Shown: positions 27,496-37,148, numbered from the stretch's first letter. The stretch is 64,000 bases of DNA from JACPDI01 sp035463475 (GCA_035463475.1 DATHTE010000073.1:15469-79468), one strand, 5' to 3'. The notes: generated by a model not told the origin, from the sequence alone. Program-made: numbers and translations.

Positions 27496-28452
27496 TCACT
27501 CTCCCGTCCTGAGGCGGATGTCGTCCAGCACGGCCTGGAGGTCGGGCGGCAGCGGCGCCGCGAACTCCATGCGGCGTCCGTCCGACGGGTGCGCGAACAC
27601 GAGACGCGCGGCGTGCAGGAACGGACGCTCGAGGCGCGCCACAGTACGCAGGTCCGCCGCGACGTGGCGGCGCACGCCGCCGTATGTGTGGTCGCCGACG
27701 ACGGGGTGCCCAATCTCGCTCAGGTGCACGCGAATCTGGTGCGTCCGACCGGTGTGAATTGCCACCGTGAGGAGGCTGACGCCGCGCAGGTGCTCCGCCC
27801 TCACGACCCGCGTGACCGCGCGACGCGCGTGTCGCGCGCGGCTCGACATCTTTTGCCGGTCTCCCGGATCGCGCCCAATCGAAGACTCGATCCGCCGGCC
27901 GGCCTGCACGAGCCCCCACACGAGCGCGAGGTACTCCTTCTCCACTTCACGGAACTTGAACTGCCGCGCGAGCTCCTGGTGAGCGCGGTCGTGCTTGGCG
28001 ACCACCATCACGCCAGAAGTTCCGCGATCGAGACGGTGGACGATCCCAGGCCGCAGCTCCCCGCCGACGCCACTCAGGTCGCCGACGTGATGCAGCAGCG
28101 CGTTCACCAGCGTTCCCTGCGCGTGCCCGGCCGCCGGATGCACGACCATGCCCGCGGGTTTGTCCACGACCACCAGGTCCGGGTCGTCATAGAGGATCGG
28201 CAGCGGCAGGTCTTCGGGTTCGGGCGTCGCGGGGGCGGGCCGTGGAATCTCGATGACGACGTGCATTCCCGTGCGAACCGGCGTGCTCGCCCGCAGGTGC
28301 TTGACGGGCGCGTGCACCCGCTCCTCGCGGATCAGCCGCTGGATCTGCGTCCGCGAGTGCGTGGGGAGCAGGCCAGCGAGGAACTGGTCGAGCCGCAGGC
28401 CGTCGTGCTCCGCGCCGACGACCAGTTCGTGCCGGCCGGCGCCGCCGCTCAT
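27496..28452 (-). CDS. rluD: 23S rRNA pseudouridine synthase, RluD family
   Basis: Converts uridines to pseudouridine in large-subunit rRNA. The 318-residue protein has an N-terminal S4 RNA-binding domain (GLRLDQFLAGLLPTHSRTQI, about 19-75) and the RluA/RluD catalytic core with PGIVHRLDRGTSGVMVVAK, where the Asp of HRLD is the nucleophile, plus HTGRTHQIRVHL. Several RluA-family members share this pattern, so target positions are not certain. The ATG overlaps the lgt stop (ATGA). Confidence 0.93.
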   Translation of the reverse strand: MSGGAGRHELVVGAEHDGLRLDQFLAGLLPTHSRTQIQRLIREERVHAPVKHLRASTPVRTGMHVVIEIPRPAPATPEPEDLPLPILYDDPDLVVVDKPAGMVVHPAAGHAQGTLVNALLHHVGDLSGVGGELRPGIVHRLDRGTSGVMVVAKHDRAHQELARQFKFREVEKEYLALVWGLVQAGRRIESSIGRDPGDRQKMSSRARHARRAVTRVVRAEHLRGVSLLTVAIHTGRTHQIRVHLSEIGHPVVGDHTYGGVRRHVAADLRTVARLERPFLHAARLVFAHPSDGRRMEFAAPLPPDLQAVLDDIRLRTGE

Positions 28453-29255
28453 GCGGCTCGCTTGCGCGCCGCGACGGGCTCGGGTGCACGTCCGCGCCGG
28501 CGGAGCCGGACAAGCATGTATACGCTCAGCGGCGCGAGGACGATCGAGATGAACTGCGAGGTCGAGAAGATGCCGACAGCGCCGCGCGGGTCCCCACGAT
28601 AGAACTCGATCACGAACCGCGTGATCGCATAGAGCAGCATGTAGAGCCAGAACGTGCGCCCTGGGAAGTTGCGGCCGCGCCGTTCCGTGGCGAGCAGCAA
28701 GACGAGGATGATCAGCTCCGCGCCGGCCTCGTAGAGCTGCGTGGGATGCAGCGGCACGTCCAGCGGGGTCCCCACGTAGTCCGCGGCAATCGGGCTCGTG
28801 AACGTAATCGCCCAGGGCACGGAGGTCGGCCGGCCGTAACAGCAGCCGGCCATCACGCATCCGATCCGTCCAACCACGTGGCCGAGGGCGATGCCGGGTG
28901 CGAACGCGTCGGTCGTGTTCCACAACGGGAGCTTCGCCCGGCGCATGTACCACATCGCCACGGCGACCGCGGCGATCAGCCCGCCGTAGAACACGCCACC
29001 GGAGCGGAACACCGTGAACAGCTCGGCGGGGTGGCTCGAGTAGTACCCGAAGTCCACGACGAGCAGCAGCAGCTTGGCCCCCACCAGCGCGCTGGCGATG
29101 ATCCAGATGCCCAGGTCCATGACCCGGTCGCCGTTCAGCCCGCGGGCGCGCGCCCGCCGCACGGCCAGCCAGAGGCCCGTGAGATACGCGGCGGCGAGCA
29201 GCACGCCGTACGTGTAGACGGGAAAGGCGCCGATCTCAAACAGCAGCGGATGCAT
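28449..29255 (-). CDS. lgt: Prolipoprotein diacylglyceryl transferase
   Basis: Inner-membrane enzyme that attaches diacylglycerol from phosphatidylglycerol to the lipobox cysteine of prolipoproteins. The 268-residue protein has about seven membrane helices and the signature LGHVVGRIGCVMAGCCYGRP near residues 131-150, with FGYYSSHP and SGGVFYGGLI upstream and a conserved Glu in HPTQLYEAGAE. It sits directly after lspA, the enzyme for the next step, with a 20-nt overlap. Confidence 0.97.
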   Translation of the reverse strand: MHPLLFEIGAFPVYTYGVLLAAAYLTGLWLAVRRARARGLNGDRVMDLGIWIIASALVGAKLLLLVVDFGYYSSHPAELFTVFRSGGVFYGGLIAAVAVAMWYMRRAKLPLWNTTDAFAPGIALGHVVGRIGCVMAGCCYGRPTSVPWAITFTSPIAADYVGTPLDVPLHPTQLYEAGAELIILVLLLATERRGRNFPGRTFWLYMLLYAITRFVIEFYRGDPRGAVGIFSTSQFISIVLAPLSVYMLVRLRRRGRAPEPVAARKRAA

Positions 29256-29781
29256 GCTGGCGTCCTGAAAAAATCACTTCGAACAGCACGAGCACGGCGC
29301 CCACGCTAATCGAGGCGTCCGCCACGTTGAACGCCCAGAAGTGCACGGTGCCGTAGTACACGTCCACGAAATCCAGCACGTACCCGTGCATGGCGCGGTC
29401 GAGCAGGTTGCCGACCGCGCCGCCGAGGATGAGCGCGAGCCCCGTCCGCGCGAGCCGTTCGTGCGCGCCGAGCTTCACGGCGTACACGCCAATCGCGATG
29501 AGCGCGCCGAACGCGATCAGCATCATGACGATCGGCTTGAACGGGAACTCCACGCTGTTCAGGATCCCGAATGCCGCCCCCGTGTTCCTGACGTGGGTCA
29601 GCTCGACGAGCCCGGGGATCACCGTGAGACTGTCGTGGAGCACCAGGACCTGTCGCACGAAGGCCTTGGTCGCTTGGTCCGCCACGAAGATCGGAAGCGC
29701 GATGAGGAGCAGGGGTCGCCACGCGCTGCGGTGGCGCGGCGAGGGCGTCGCGGCAGCCGGTCCGGCGGGCGTGGCGTTCAT
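29236..29781 (-). CDS. lspA: Lipoprotein signal peptidase II
   Basis: Membrane aspartic protease that removes the signal peptide of diacylated prolipoproteins. The 181-residue protein has four hydrophobic helices and the conserved NTGAAFGIL, GNLLDRAMHGYVLDFVDVYY and FNVADASISVGA motifs; the Asp residues of DFVD and VAD form the catalytic pair. The start overlaps the ileS stop codon (ATGA), which decides against an in-frame start 32 codons upstream. Confidence 0.96.
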   Translation of the reverse strand: MNATPAGPAAATPSPRHRSAWRPLLLIALPIFVADQATKAFVRQVLVLHDSLTVIPGLVELTHVRNTGAAFGILNSVEFPFKPIVMMLIAFGALIAIGVYAVKLGAHERLARTGLALILGGAVGNLLDRAMHGYVLDFVDVYYGTVHFWAFNVADASISVGAVLVLFEVIFSGRQHASAAV

Positions 29782-32588
29782 GCGACCGTCTGCGCGACCG
29801 CCTCCGCGCACCGCCCGCAGATCTCTCCGTCGGCGGCCGGGACCAGCGCCGGCACCACGCGCCAGCAGCGCGGGCATTTCGTGCCGGTGGCCTTCTCAAC
29901 CTGCACCTCGATGTCGTCAGAGGACGAGTGCGCGACCTCCACCTCCGAGACGATGAAGAGCATGGGCAGGTCCGCGCGGCGCTCCGCCAGCAGCCGGCCC
30001 GTCGAGCCACCCGCCCGCACCCGCACCCGCGCGCCGAGCGAGTTGCCGATCGTCTTCTCCTGCCGGCCGCCCTCGAGCGCCACGTTCACCTGGTCGCGCA
30101 CCTGGATCAGCCGCTGCCAGGTCGCGGCAAGTTCCGGGTGCTGCATCGCCTCGAGATCCGACGGGAAGAGCGCGAGATGCACCGACTCCTCGCGCGTCCC
30201 GGGCAGGTGCTGCCACAGCTCTTCGCACGTGACGGGGAGGATCGGCGCGATGAGGCGCGCCAGCCCGTCCGCGATCCGGTAAAGCGCCGTCTGCGCCGAC
30301 CGCCGCTCGAGCGACCCGGCGCCGAAGGTGTACAAGCGGTCCTTGGACACGTCCAGATAGAACGCGCTGAGGTCCACGGTGACGAGCGCGTTCAGCGTGT
30401 GGAAAATCGTCGGGTAGTCGTACTCCTCGTACGCCCGCAGCATCTTCGCCGCCGCGTCGGCGTAACGCGACAGCGCGTACCGATCGACTTCCTGCATACG
30501 ATCGAAGGGCACGGCATGAGCGGACGGATCGAAATCGTACAGGTTCGAAACGAGATACCGGAACGTGTTTCGCACCTTGCGGTACGCCTCGACGACGCGC
30601 GCGAGGACCTCGTTGCCGAGCCGCGTGTCGTCGCGGTAGTCCACCATCGACACCCAGAGCCGCAACACGTCCGCGCCGGACTTCTTGATGAGGTCCGCGG
30701 GCTCGACGAAGTTGCCGAGCGATTTGGACATCTTGCGCCCTTGCTCGTCCACGACGAACCCGTGGGTCAGGACGCGCCGGAACGGCGCCGCGCCGCGCGT
30801 GCCGAGGCCCACGAGCAGCGAGCTCTGGAACCAGCCGCGATACTGGTCGCTGCCCTCGAGGTACAGGTCCGCCGGCCAATCGTGGCCAGGCCGCCGCGCG
30901 AGCACGACGAGGTGGCTCGACCCCGAGTCGAACCAGACGTCCAGAATGTCGCGCTCGCGTTCGAACGCGGTACTGCCGCAGCGGCAGACCAGGCCCTCCG
31001 GGAGGAACTCCTCGAGCGGCCGTTCGTACCAGGCATCAGCGCCGTGCTGCTCGAACACGGCCGCCGTCTTCGCGACCAGCGCCGTCGTGATGAGCGCTTC
31101 GCCGCAGGACGTGCAGCTGACCGCCGGGATCGGGACACCCCAGGATCGCTGGCGCGAGATGCACCAGTCGGGTCGCCCCCCGACAGTCGCGCGCATGCGG
31201 TCCCCGCCCCACTCCGGTATCCAGCCCACGCGTTCCGTCTCCGCGAGCGCGCGCGCCCGCAGGGACGTCTCGGCTGCCCCCGATTCGTCCGCATCGAGAC
31301 GGATGAACCACTGCCAGGTCGCCAGAAAGATCACCGGGTTGTGGCAACGCCAGCAGTGCGGGTACGAGTGCTCGAACGCTTCCCGGTACCACAGACGGCC
31401 GCGTTCTTTCAGTGCTTCTTCGATTCGCGGATTCGCGTCGAACACGCGCATGCCGCCGAAGAGCGGCAGTTCCGGGACGAAATGGCCGCTGCCGGTGACA
31501 GGCACATCAACTTCGATGCCGTAGCGCACGCCCGTGTAGAAGTCGTCTGACCCGTGCCCCGGCGCGGTGTGGACCGCCCCCGTGCCCTGGTCGAGCGTGA
31601 CGTAGTCCGCGAGCACCGCGTACGACGGCCGTTGGTACAGCGGGTGCGTGAACGAGATGCGCTCGTCGCCGGACATGTCGAGCGCCGAGCCCTTGAACTT
31701 CGCGACAGGGGACGTAAGGGGCCGGCCTATTTTCGCGGAGACGGACGCCGCGAGCTGCTCGGCGACGATCACCGCCCGCCCCTCGACCTCGTACGCGCCG
31801 TACTCGAGCTCCGGATGGAATGCGATCGCGCGGTTTGCCGGGATCGTCCACGGGGTCGTCGTCCAGATGAGCACGGAGACCTGGCGGCCGCGCAGCGCCG
31901 GAACGCGCCGCGCGAGGAGCTCCGCGCTGGCCGGATCGAGCTGGAACTCGACGTAGATCGACGGCGAAGCGTGTGGCCCGTACTCCACCTCCGCCTCCGC
32001 GAGCGCGGTGCGGCAGTGGATGCACCAGTGGACCGGCTTCTTCCCCTTGTAGACCAGGCCGCGCTCGACGAACTGGCCGAGCGCCCGGACGATCGTCGCC
32101 TGGTAGTCGTGGGACATCGTCCTGTACGGATCGTCCCATGTGCCGAACACCAGCAGGCGCTTGAATCCCTGCCGCTGGATGTCGATGAACCGCTCGGCGT
32201 AGCGGCGGCAGGCGCGCCGGAAGTCCGCCACGCTCATCTCCCGCTTGCGCGGGCCGAGCTCGCGGTCGACGTTCAGCTCGATCGGCAGGCCGTGGCAGTC
32301 CCACCCCGGCACGTACGGCGCGTCGTAACCCGCCATCGTGCGCGACTTCACGACGAAGTCCTTGAGGACCTTGTTCAGCAGGTGCCCGGTGTGGATCGTG
32401 CCATTGGCATAGGGGGGGCCGTCGTGCAGGACGAAGCGGCGGTTCGCGGTCTTCGCGCGCTCGCGCAGCCGCTCCCAGACGCGCAGCTCGTCCCACCGGG
32501 CGAGCATCTGCGGCTCGGTGACCGCGAGGTTCGCCTTCATGGGAAAGGCGGTCCGGGGCAGGTTGAGCGTCTCTTTCCAGTCGCGCAT
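29778..32588 (-). CDS. ileS: Isoleucyl-tRNA synthetase
   Basis: Class I aminoacyl-tRNA synthetase of 936 residues charging tRNA-Ile. Visible are the HIGH-equivalent GTIHTGHLL (HTGH at 66-69), the WTTTPWTIPAN editing-domain stretch, KMSKS at 619-623, and the C-terminal zinc finger with CPRCW and CGRC. The length matches bacterial-type IleRS. A TACAAT box (32612-32607, minus) is 18 nt before the ATG. It heads a five-gene overlapping operon with lspA, lgt, rluD and a Nudix gene; ileS-lspA is a widespread pair. Confidence 0.97.
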   Translation of the reverse strand: MRDWKETLNLPRTAFPMKANLAVTEPQMLARWDELRVWERLRERAKTANRRFVLHDGPPYANGTIHTGHLLNKVLKDFVVKSRTMAGYDAPYVPGWDCHGLPIELNVDRELGPRKREMSVADFRRACRRYAERFIDIQRQGFKRLLVFGTWDDPYRTMSHDYQATIVRALGQFVERGLVYKGKKPVHWCIHCRTALAEAEVEYGPHASPSIYVEFQLDPASAELLARRVPALRGRQVSVLIWTTTPWTIPANRAIAFHPELEYGAYEVEGRAVIVAEQLAASVSAKIGRPLTSPVAKFKGSALDMSGDERISFTHPLYQRPSYAVLADYVTLDQGTGAVHTAPGHGSDDFYTGVRYGIEVDVPVTGSGHFVPELPLFGGMRVFDANPRIEEALKERGRLWYREAFEHSYPHCWRCHNPVIFLATWQWFIRLDADESGAAETSLRARALAETERVGWIPEWGGDRMRATVGGRPDWCISRQRSWGVPIPAVSCTSCGEALITTALVAKTAAVFEQHGADAWYERPLEEFLPEGLVCRCGSTAFERERDILDVWFDSGSSHLVVLARRPGHDWPADLYLEGSDQYRGWFQSSLLVGLGTRGAAPFRRVLTHGFVVDEQGRKMSKSLGNFVEPADLIKKSGADVLRLWVSMVDYRDDTRLGNEVLARVVEAYRKVRNTFRYLVSNLYDFDPSAHAVPFDRMQEVDRYALSRYADAAAKMLRAYEEYDYPTIFHTLNALVTVDLSAFYLDVSKDRLYTFGAGSLERRSAQTALYRIADGLARLIAPILPVTCEELWQHLPGTREESVHLALFPSDLEAMQHPELAATWQRLIQVRDQVNVALEGGRQEKTIGNSLGARVRVRAGGSTGRLLAERRADLPMLFIVSEVEVAHSSSDDIEVQVEKATGTKCPRCWRVVPALVPAADGEICGRCAEAVAQTVA

Positions 32589-32615
32589 GACCGGCGTAAA
32601 GAGTCTATTGTACAG

Positions 32616-32647
32616 AAAAAGGGCCGGAGCTCCGTGGAGTCCGGCCC
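32616..32647 (-). terminator. Rho-independent terminator of the PA-IL-like gene
   Basis: On the minus strand GGGCCGGACTCC and its complement GGAGCTCCGGCCC form a long stem (32647-32621) followed by TTTTT (32620-32616) and C. It ends the gene at 32692 and lies immediately before the ileS -10 box, insulating the two. Confidence 0.92.
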
Positions 32648-32691
32648 TCGCGCGCGTCAGCCAGGCGTGCCGGCTGCGCCTCGATCGCCTG

Positions 32692-33540
32692 CTATCTCCG
32701 TCCTCGAGCGCGGGTGACTTGCACGTTGAATTGCCCGGTGTTGTCGCCGACGTAGTCGTCGTTGATGCCGAGATGGAGGGGACCGCTCTCCGGCATCTGG
32801 ACGCTCGGGAGATCGCCGATTCCGAACGGCTTCCCCTCGCCGATGCGCGCGATGAGGGCGCCGGTGATCGCTTCCGGCATTGGCGAGCCCGGCGTCTTCC
32901 TGCCGCTGAACGCGCCGGCTGGCTGCGCTCGATCGTTCGAGTCCCCGCTCAGCTGGACATGTCCTGTCGCGGAGAACCGGATCGTCTCGCCGCGCCGCAC
33001 GATCAGCCCGGTGGGGGTCCACTGCTGGTTGCCCGCCACGACGATCGCTCCCGGCGGGGCCGGTTGCGCGGTGCTCGCTGTCGTACCTGGCGTCGTGACG
33101 CCGCTCGTGTAGCTCGCCGGCGGCGGCGCCATGTAGATCCGCCAGATCTCGTTCGAGTGATAGTTGGATTGCGCGGATTCCGTCGCGACGGTGACGCGCA
33201 GAGGATCCCGCTCGCCAAGGTCGACGAAGTGCCCCACCACGACGCGCCCGTCACGGAAGATGATCACGTGCTGCCCGTCGTTCAGATGCCGGAGTTCCTC
33301 CTGCGAGAGGGCCCGCGGCGGCGCGCCTTCGAACTCGATGACCGCGATGTCGCCCGGCCGGTACTGGCGTTCGACACCGCCGTATCTGAACGTGAGCCCG
33401 ATCCCGCCGAGATCGACGAGCTGGCCGGTGAACTTCTCGCCGGAGCGCATCACCATCGTGGCGTTCACCTGCGCCTGAGCTAGGCTCGCCCAGGCCACCG
33501 TCACGACAGCGGCGGCCACCACAACTACGCGTGTTCTCAT
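32692..33540 (-). CDS. Exported protein with PA-IL-like C-terminal domain
   Basis: A 282-residue protein with a signal peptide (MRTRVVVVAAAVVTVAWASL, cleaved after AQA). The N-terminal part is beta-rich with repeated SGEKFTGQLVDLGGIGLTFR and RDGRVVVGHFVDLGERDPLR units. The C-terminal 120 residues (VVAGNQQWTPTGLIVRRGET ... PLHLGINDDYVGDNTGQFNV) resemble the PA-IL/LecA-like galactose-binding jelly-roll fold, with Asp and Asn near the end that could hold calcium. Sugar binding is inferred. AGGAGG is 7 nt before the ATG. A strong terminator follows. Confidence 0.82.
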   Translation of the reverse strand: MRTRVVVVAAAVVTVAWASLAQAQVNATMVMRSGEKFTGQLVDLGGIGLTFRYGGVERQYRPGDIAVIEFEGAPPRALSQEELRHLNDGQHVIIFRDGRVVVGHFVDLGERDPLRVTVATESAQSNYHSNEIWRIYMAPPPASYTSGVTTPGTTASTAQPAPPGAIVVAGNQQWTPTGLIVRRGETIRFSATGHVQLSGDSNDRAQPAGAFSGRKTPGSPMPEAITGALIARIGEGKPFGIGDLPSVQMPESGPLHLGINDDYVGDNTGQFNVQVTRARGRR

Positions 33541-33656
33541 CTGATGCCTCCTGCAATTCAAGCTCGACCTGTTCAGTTACTCCACTGGAGATGGTGCAAT
33601 GGTAGGGCCAGTGGATAGGCCCGGTTTCACAAGAATTTTCGCACAAATCCGGCCGC

Positions 33657-33662
33657 TATAAT
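33657..33662 (+). promoter_or_regulatory. -10 box of the M16 peptidase operon
   Basis: A perfect TATAAT ends 8 nt before the ATG, and no Shine-Dalgarno intervenes, so the transcript is expected to be leaderless or nearly so. A -35 box is not evident. Confidence 0.6.
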
Positions 33663-33670
33663 GGACGTCT

Positions 33671-34984
33671 ATGCCGCCAGTACCGCTCGACGCACCCGCC
33701 CGTAATGCGGTGCTCCAGCGCGTCCTCGACAACGGGCTCACGGTGCTCGTGCAGCCCGTCCACATCGCGCCCCTCGCCTCGGTGTGGGCCTGGTATCACG
33801 TGGGCTCCAAGGACGAAGGAGCTGGCCTCAGCGGGGTCTCGCACTGGGTCGAGCACATGAATTTCAAGGGCTCGGCGCGCATTCCGCGCGACGACATGAA
33901 GACCTTCGTCGAGAAGTTCGGCGGCACCTGGAACGGCTACACCTGGATCGATCAGACCGCCTACTTCGAAACGGCCAGCCGTGATGCGCTCGATCGGATG
34001 CTGTTCCTCGAGGCGGAGCGCATGAGCAGCTGCACGTACGATACCGAGGACTGCGAATCGGAGCGAACCGTCATCATCTCGGAGCTCCAAGGGAGCGAGA
34101 ACGATCCGGAGCAGTTGCTCGACGTCGAACTGACGGCCGCCGCCTTTCGCGCGCATCCGTACGGCCACCCGACGATCGGCTGGCTCACCGACCTTCAGAC
34201 GATGACGCGCGACGACCTGTTCGGCCACTACCGCTCGTTCTACACCCCTGAAAATGCCCGGCTCGTCGTCGTCGGCGATGTGGAGGCGGACGCGGTATTT
34301 CGCGCGGTGGAGCGCGAGTTCGGTGCGATCGCCGGCACGCCCGCGCCGCGGCGCCGCGCGATCGTCGAGCCGCCGCGGCACGGCGAGCGGCGCGTCACGA
34401 TCGAACGCCCCGGCACGACAATGTACCTGAAGGTGGCATGGCCCTCTCCGGCGATCACGGATGCTGATTTCTTCGCCGTGCTGGTCGCCGACGCGGTGCT
34501 GACGGGCGCCAAAGGGCTGAATCTCTGGTCCAGTTTCCGGTTGCCGGCGCCGCAGAGAAAGTCCCGGCTCTACCGGGCGCTGGTGGAGCAGGGGCTCGCG
34601 TCCGCCGTGTCGGGCGCAATCCTGCCCACCGAGCACCCGTTCCTGTACACGGTGTCCGCGACCGTGGCGGAAGGCGTCACGATCGATCGAGTCGAGCAGG
34701 TGCTCCTGCAGGAAATCGAGCGGCTGCGGCGCGGTGGTCTTGAACCGGGCGAGTTGGAGCGCGCGCGCCGGCAGCTGCGCGCCCGGCTGGTTTTCGAGAA
34801 CGACAGCGTGACCAACATAGCGCACCAGCTCGGGTACTACTCGACGATCGCCACGCTGAACGATTTCATGGGGCTCGAGGCGCGCATCGCCGCAGTCAGC
34901 GAGGACGCGGTGGCGGCAGCGGTCGAGAAGCGGTTCGCGCCGTCGCAGCGGACGGTGGCCAGGTTCCGGCCGGAGGGCGCATGA
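33671..34984 (+). CDS. M16 family zinc metallopeptidase (catalytic)
   Basis: A 437-residue pitrilysin-type peptidase. The inverted zinc motif HxxEH is intact as SHWVEH (His58, Glu61, His62), with the distal Glu in DCESERTVIISE (about 137). M16B peptidases usually work as a chamber built from one catalytic and one non-catalytic half, and the next gene supplies the likely partner. No signal peptide is visible, so a cytoplasmic location is inferred. The ATG follows a TATAAT box directly. The next gene overlaps by ATGA. Confidence 0.94.
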   Translation: MPPVPLDAPARNAVLQRVLDNGLTVLVQPVHIAPLASVWAWYHVGSKDEGAGLSGVSHWVEHMNFKGSARIPRDDMKTFVEKFGGTWNGYTWIDQTAYFETASRDALDRMLFLEAERMSSCTYDTEDCESERTVIISELQGSENDPEQLLDVELTAAAFRAHPYGHPTIGWLTDLQTMTRDDLFGHYRSFYTPENARLVVVGDVEADAVFRAVEREFGAIAGTPAPRRRAIVEPPRHGERRVTIERPGTTMYLKVAWPSPAITDADFFAVLVADAVLTGAKGLNLWSSFRLPAPQRKSRLYRALVEQGLASAVSGAILPTEHPFLYTVSATVAEGVTIDRVEQVLLQEIERLRRGGLEPGELERARRQLRARLVFENDSVTNIAHQLGYYSTIATLNDFMGLEARIAAVSEDAVAAAVEKRFAPSQRTVARFRPEGA

Positions 34985-36258
34985 GCGTGATCGCCGGCGC
35001 GGGCCTGGCCCCGACGCGCTCCGTGCTCGACAGCGGGCTGGTGGTGCTCGCGAAACAGACGACCGCCACGCCCGCGGTGACGATCCACGCGATGAGCTGC
35101 GCCGGCAGCGTGCACGATCCCGCGGACCTGCCAGGCGTGGCGCATTTCGTCGCTCGCGTGATGGACCGCGGGACCGAGACCCTGAGCGCCGACGAGATCG
35201 CGGACCAACTCGACGAGCGCGGGGTGTCGCTCGCCATCAGGCCGAACCGCCACACCACGGCGATCACCGTCGATTGCCTGCGCGAGGACGTGGACGCGAT
35301 GCTGGCTCTGGTCGCCGACGTGATCCGGCGGCCCGCGTTTCCGGAGGACCAGATCGCGCTGCGGCGCCGCGAGATCCTGACCGGGCTCGGACAGGACGAG
35401 GACAACCCCGCCGCCCGGGCGACGACGGAACTGTTTCCGCTGCTGTACGGCCCGGCACACGCCTACAGCCGTCGGCCCAAAGGCACGCCCGGATCCGTCG
35501 AGCGCATCACGGGCGACGACCTCGTCGCGTTCCACCAGGCCCGCTTTGCGCCGCACCGGCTGTCGATCGCGGTGGTCGGAGACATCGAACCGGCGCGCGC
35601 GGTCGACGAGGCGGCGCGCGCATTCGAGGACTGGCGCGCGGCGGGCGCCGAAGACGATCCCATTCCCGCCCCCGTGCCACGGACGCGCCGCGAGATGAGG
35701 GTGGTGCCCATGCCGTCGAAGGCGCAGGCGGACATCGCCTACGGGTTCGTGACGATCACGCGCACCGATCCGGCGTACTACGCGTACCTCGTGATGAACA
35801 CGGTCCTCGGGCAGTACGGCATCGGAGGGCGGATCGGTGACGCGTTGCGGGAGCGGCAGGGCCTCGCGTATTACGCGTACAGCGCCTTCGATCCGCATGT
35901 CGTCGCGGGCCCGCTGATGGTGCGGGCCGGCGTGGACGGGGCGAGCGTCGATCGCGCCGTGGCCACTATCGACGCGCAGGTCGCCGCCATGGCCGCCGAC
36001 GGGCCGACCGACGACGAGCTGGCGGACACCAAGCGGTTCTTGATTGGCTCGCTGCCGCGGACCCTCGAGACGAATGCCGGGATCGCGTTCTTCCTGCAGA
36101 CGGCGGAGCACTTCGGGCTCGGGCTCGACCACGACCTGCGCCTGCCGGCGCTCATCGAGGCTGTCTCGCGCGACGCCGCCCACGCGGCGGCACGGCAGCT
36201 TTCGCCCGACCGTGCCGCGATCGTCGTGGCCGGGCCGTACGAGGGCGCGCCGGCGTGA
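34981..36258 (+). CDS. M16 family peptidase-like protein (non-catalytic partner)
   Basis: A 425-residue M16 paralogue in which the zinc motif is broken: the aligned stretch is GVAHFVARVMDRG, so Glu and the second His are replaced by Ala and Arg. It keeps the C-terminal substrate-handling stretch IGGRIGDALRERQGLAYYAYS with the family Arg/Tyr pair. This is the expected pattern for the inactive subunit of a heterodimeric M16B peptidase. Its ATG overlaps the catalytic subunit's stop, supporting equimolar production. Confidence 0.93.
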   Translation: MSVIAGAGLAPTRSVLDSGLVVLAKQTTATPAVTIHAMSCAGSVHDPADLPGVAHFVARVMDRGTETLSADEIADQLDERGVSLAIRPNRHTTAITVDCLREDVDAMLALVADVIRRPAFPEDQIALRRREILTGLGQDEDNPAARATTELFPLLYGPAHAYSRRPKGTPGSVERITGDDLVAFHQARFAPHRLSIAVVGDIEPARAVDEAARAFEDWRAAGAEDDPIPAPVPRTRREMRVVPMPSKAQADIAYGFVTITRTDPAYYAYLVMNTVLGQYGIGGRIGDALRERQGLAYYAYSAFDPHVVAGPLMVRAGVDGASVDRAVATIDAQVAAMAADGPTDDELADTKRFLIGSLPRTLETNAGIAFFLQTAEHFGLGLDHDLRLPALIEAVSRDAAHAAARQLSPDRAAIVVAGPYEGAPA

Positions 36259-37148
36259 GTCAGCCCCTGCTGCCTGGTTTGCCCGCAACGCCTCCGGTCA
36301 TGACCTACGCCATCCGGCCGCTCGCGACCCTCGACGAGTGCCTCAGGGTCGTCGAGCTGGAGAAGGCGATCTGGGGTTACACGGACGGCGACGACGTCGT
36401 GCCCGCCGCGATCCTGATCGTCTCGATCAAGCGCGGCGGGATCCTCCTCGGGGCGTTTGACGCGGCGGACCGCATGGTTGGCTTCGTCTACTCACTCGCC
36501 GCGCTGAAGGACGGGCGGCCGTCGCAATGGTCGCACATGCTCGGAGTGCTGCCGGAGGCGCGTGACGCGGGCGCGGGCGCGCAGCTGAAGCGCGCGCAGC
36601 GGGCCGCGGCGCTCGCCATGGGTCTGAACCTGATTGAGTGGACGTTCGACCCGATGCAGGCGTTAAACGCCCACCTGAACTTCGCCAAGCTCGGGACGAT
36701 TGCTGAAGAGTACCTGGAGGATGTCTACGGCGAGTCGAGCAGCCCGCTGCATCGCGGGACGCCCACCGACCGGCTCATTGCCCAGTGGCACCTCGACGCG
36801 CCGCACGTGCTGAGGAGACTGGATGAGCCCCGCGCGCAGATGCGCGCCCCCGGAACGTTCGACGCTCCGGCGGTCCTGGCGTTCGACGGCAGGCGCGCGA
36901 GGCCCGAACCGTCCGCGGTCGACACCGCGGTGGCCGCCCGGCGTGTCGCGATCGAGATACCGGTCGGTTTCGCCGACCTGATGACGAGCGATCGGGCGCT
37001 GGCGCTCGCCTGGCGCCTCGCGACCCGCGAAGCGTTCACGACCTATTTCGGCCGCGGCTACCGCGCGGTGGATTTCTTCCTCGAGCGCGAGCGCGCGTGC
37101 GGCAGATATCTGCTCGCGTCGGACCAGCCTTCCTCAGCCCTCGCGTAG
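36255..37148 (+). CDS. GNAT-superfamily acyltransferase-like protein
   Basis: A 297-residue protein of the COG3375 type. The N-terminal half is a GNAT fold: YAIRPLATLDECLRVVELEK, VGFVYSLAAL, and HMLGVLPEARDAGAGAQLKR in the position of the acetyl-CoA pyrophosphate loop, then LIEWTFDPMQALNAHLNFAK. The acceptor is unknown. It starts at a GTG overlapping the M16 gene (GTGA) and its last 15 nt overlap the convergent permease gene. Confidence 0.82.
   Translation: MSQPLLPGLPATPPVMTYAIRPLATLDECLRVVELEKAIWGYTDGDDVVPAAILIVSIKRGGILLGAFDAADRMVGFVYSLAALKDGRPSQWSHMLGVLPEARDAGAGAQLKRAQRAAALAMGLNLIEWTFDPMQALNAHLNFAKLGTIAEEYLEDVYGESSSPLHRGTPTDRLIAQWHLDAPHVLRRLDEPRAQMRAPGTFDAPAVLAFDGRRARPEPSAVDTAVAARRVAIEIPVGFADLMTSDRALALAWRLATREAFTTYFGRGYRAVDFFLERERACGRYLLASDQPSSALA

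Noticed and set aside
30685..31524. Plus-strand frame opposite ileS
   Set aside because: Antisense shadow; ileS has every class I synthetase motif.
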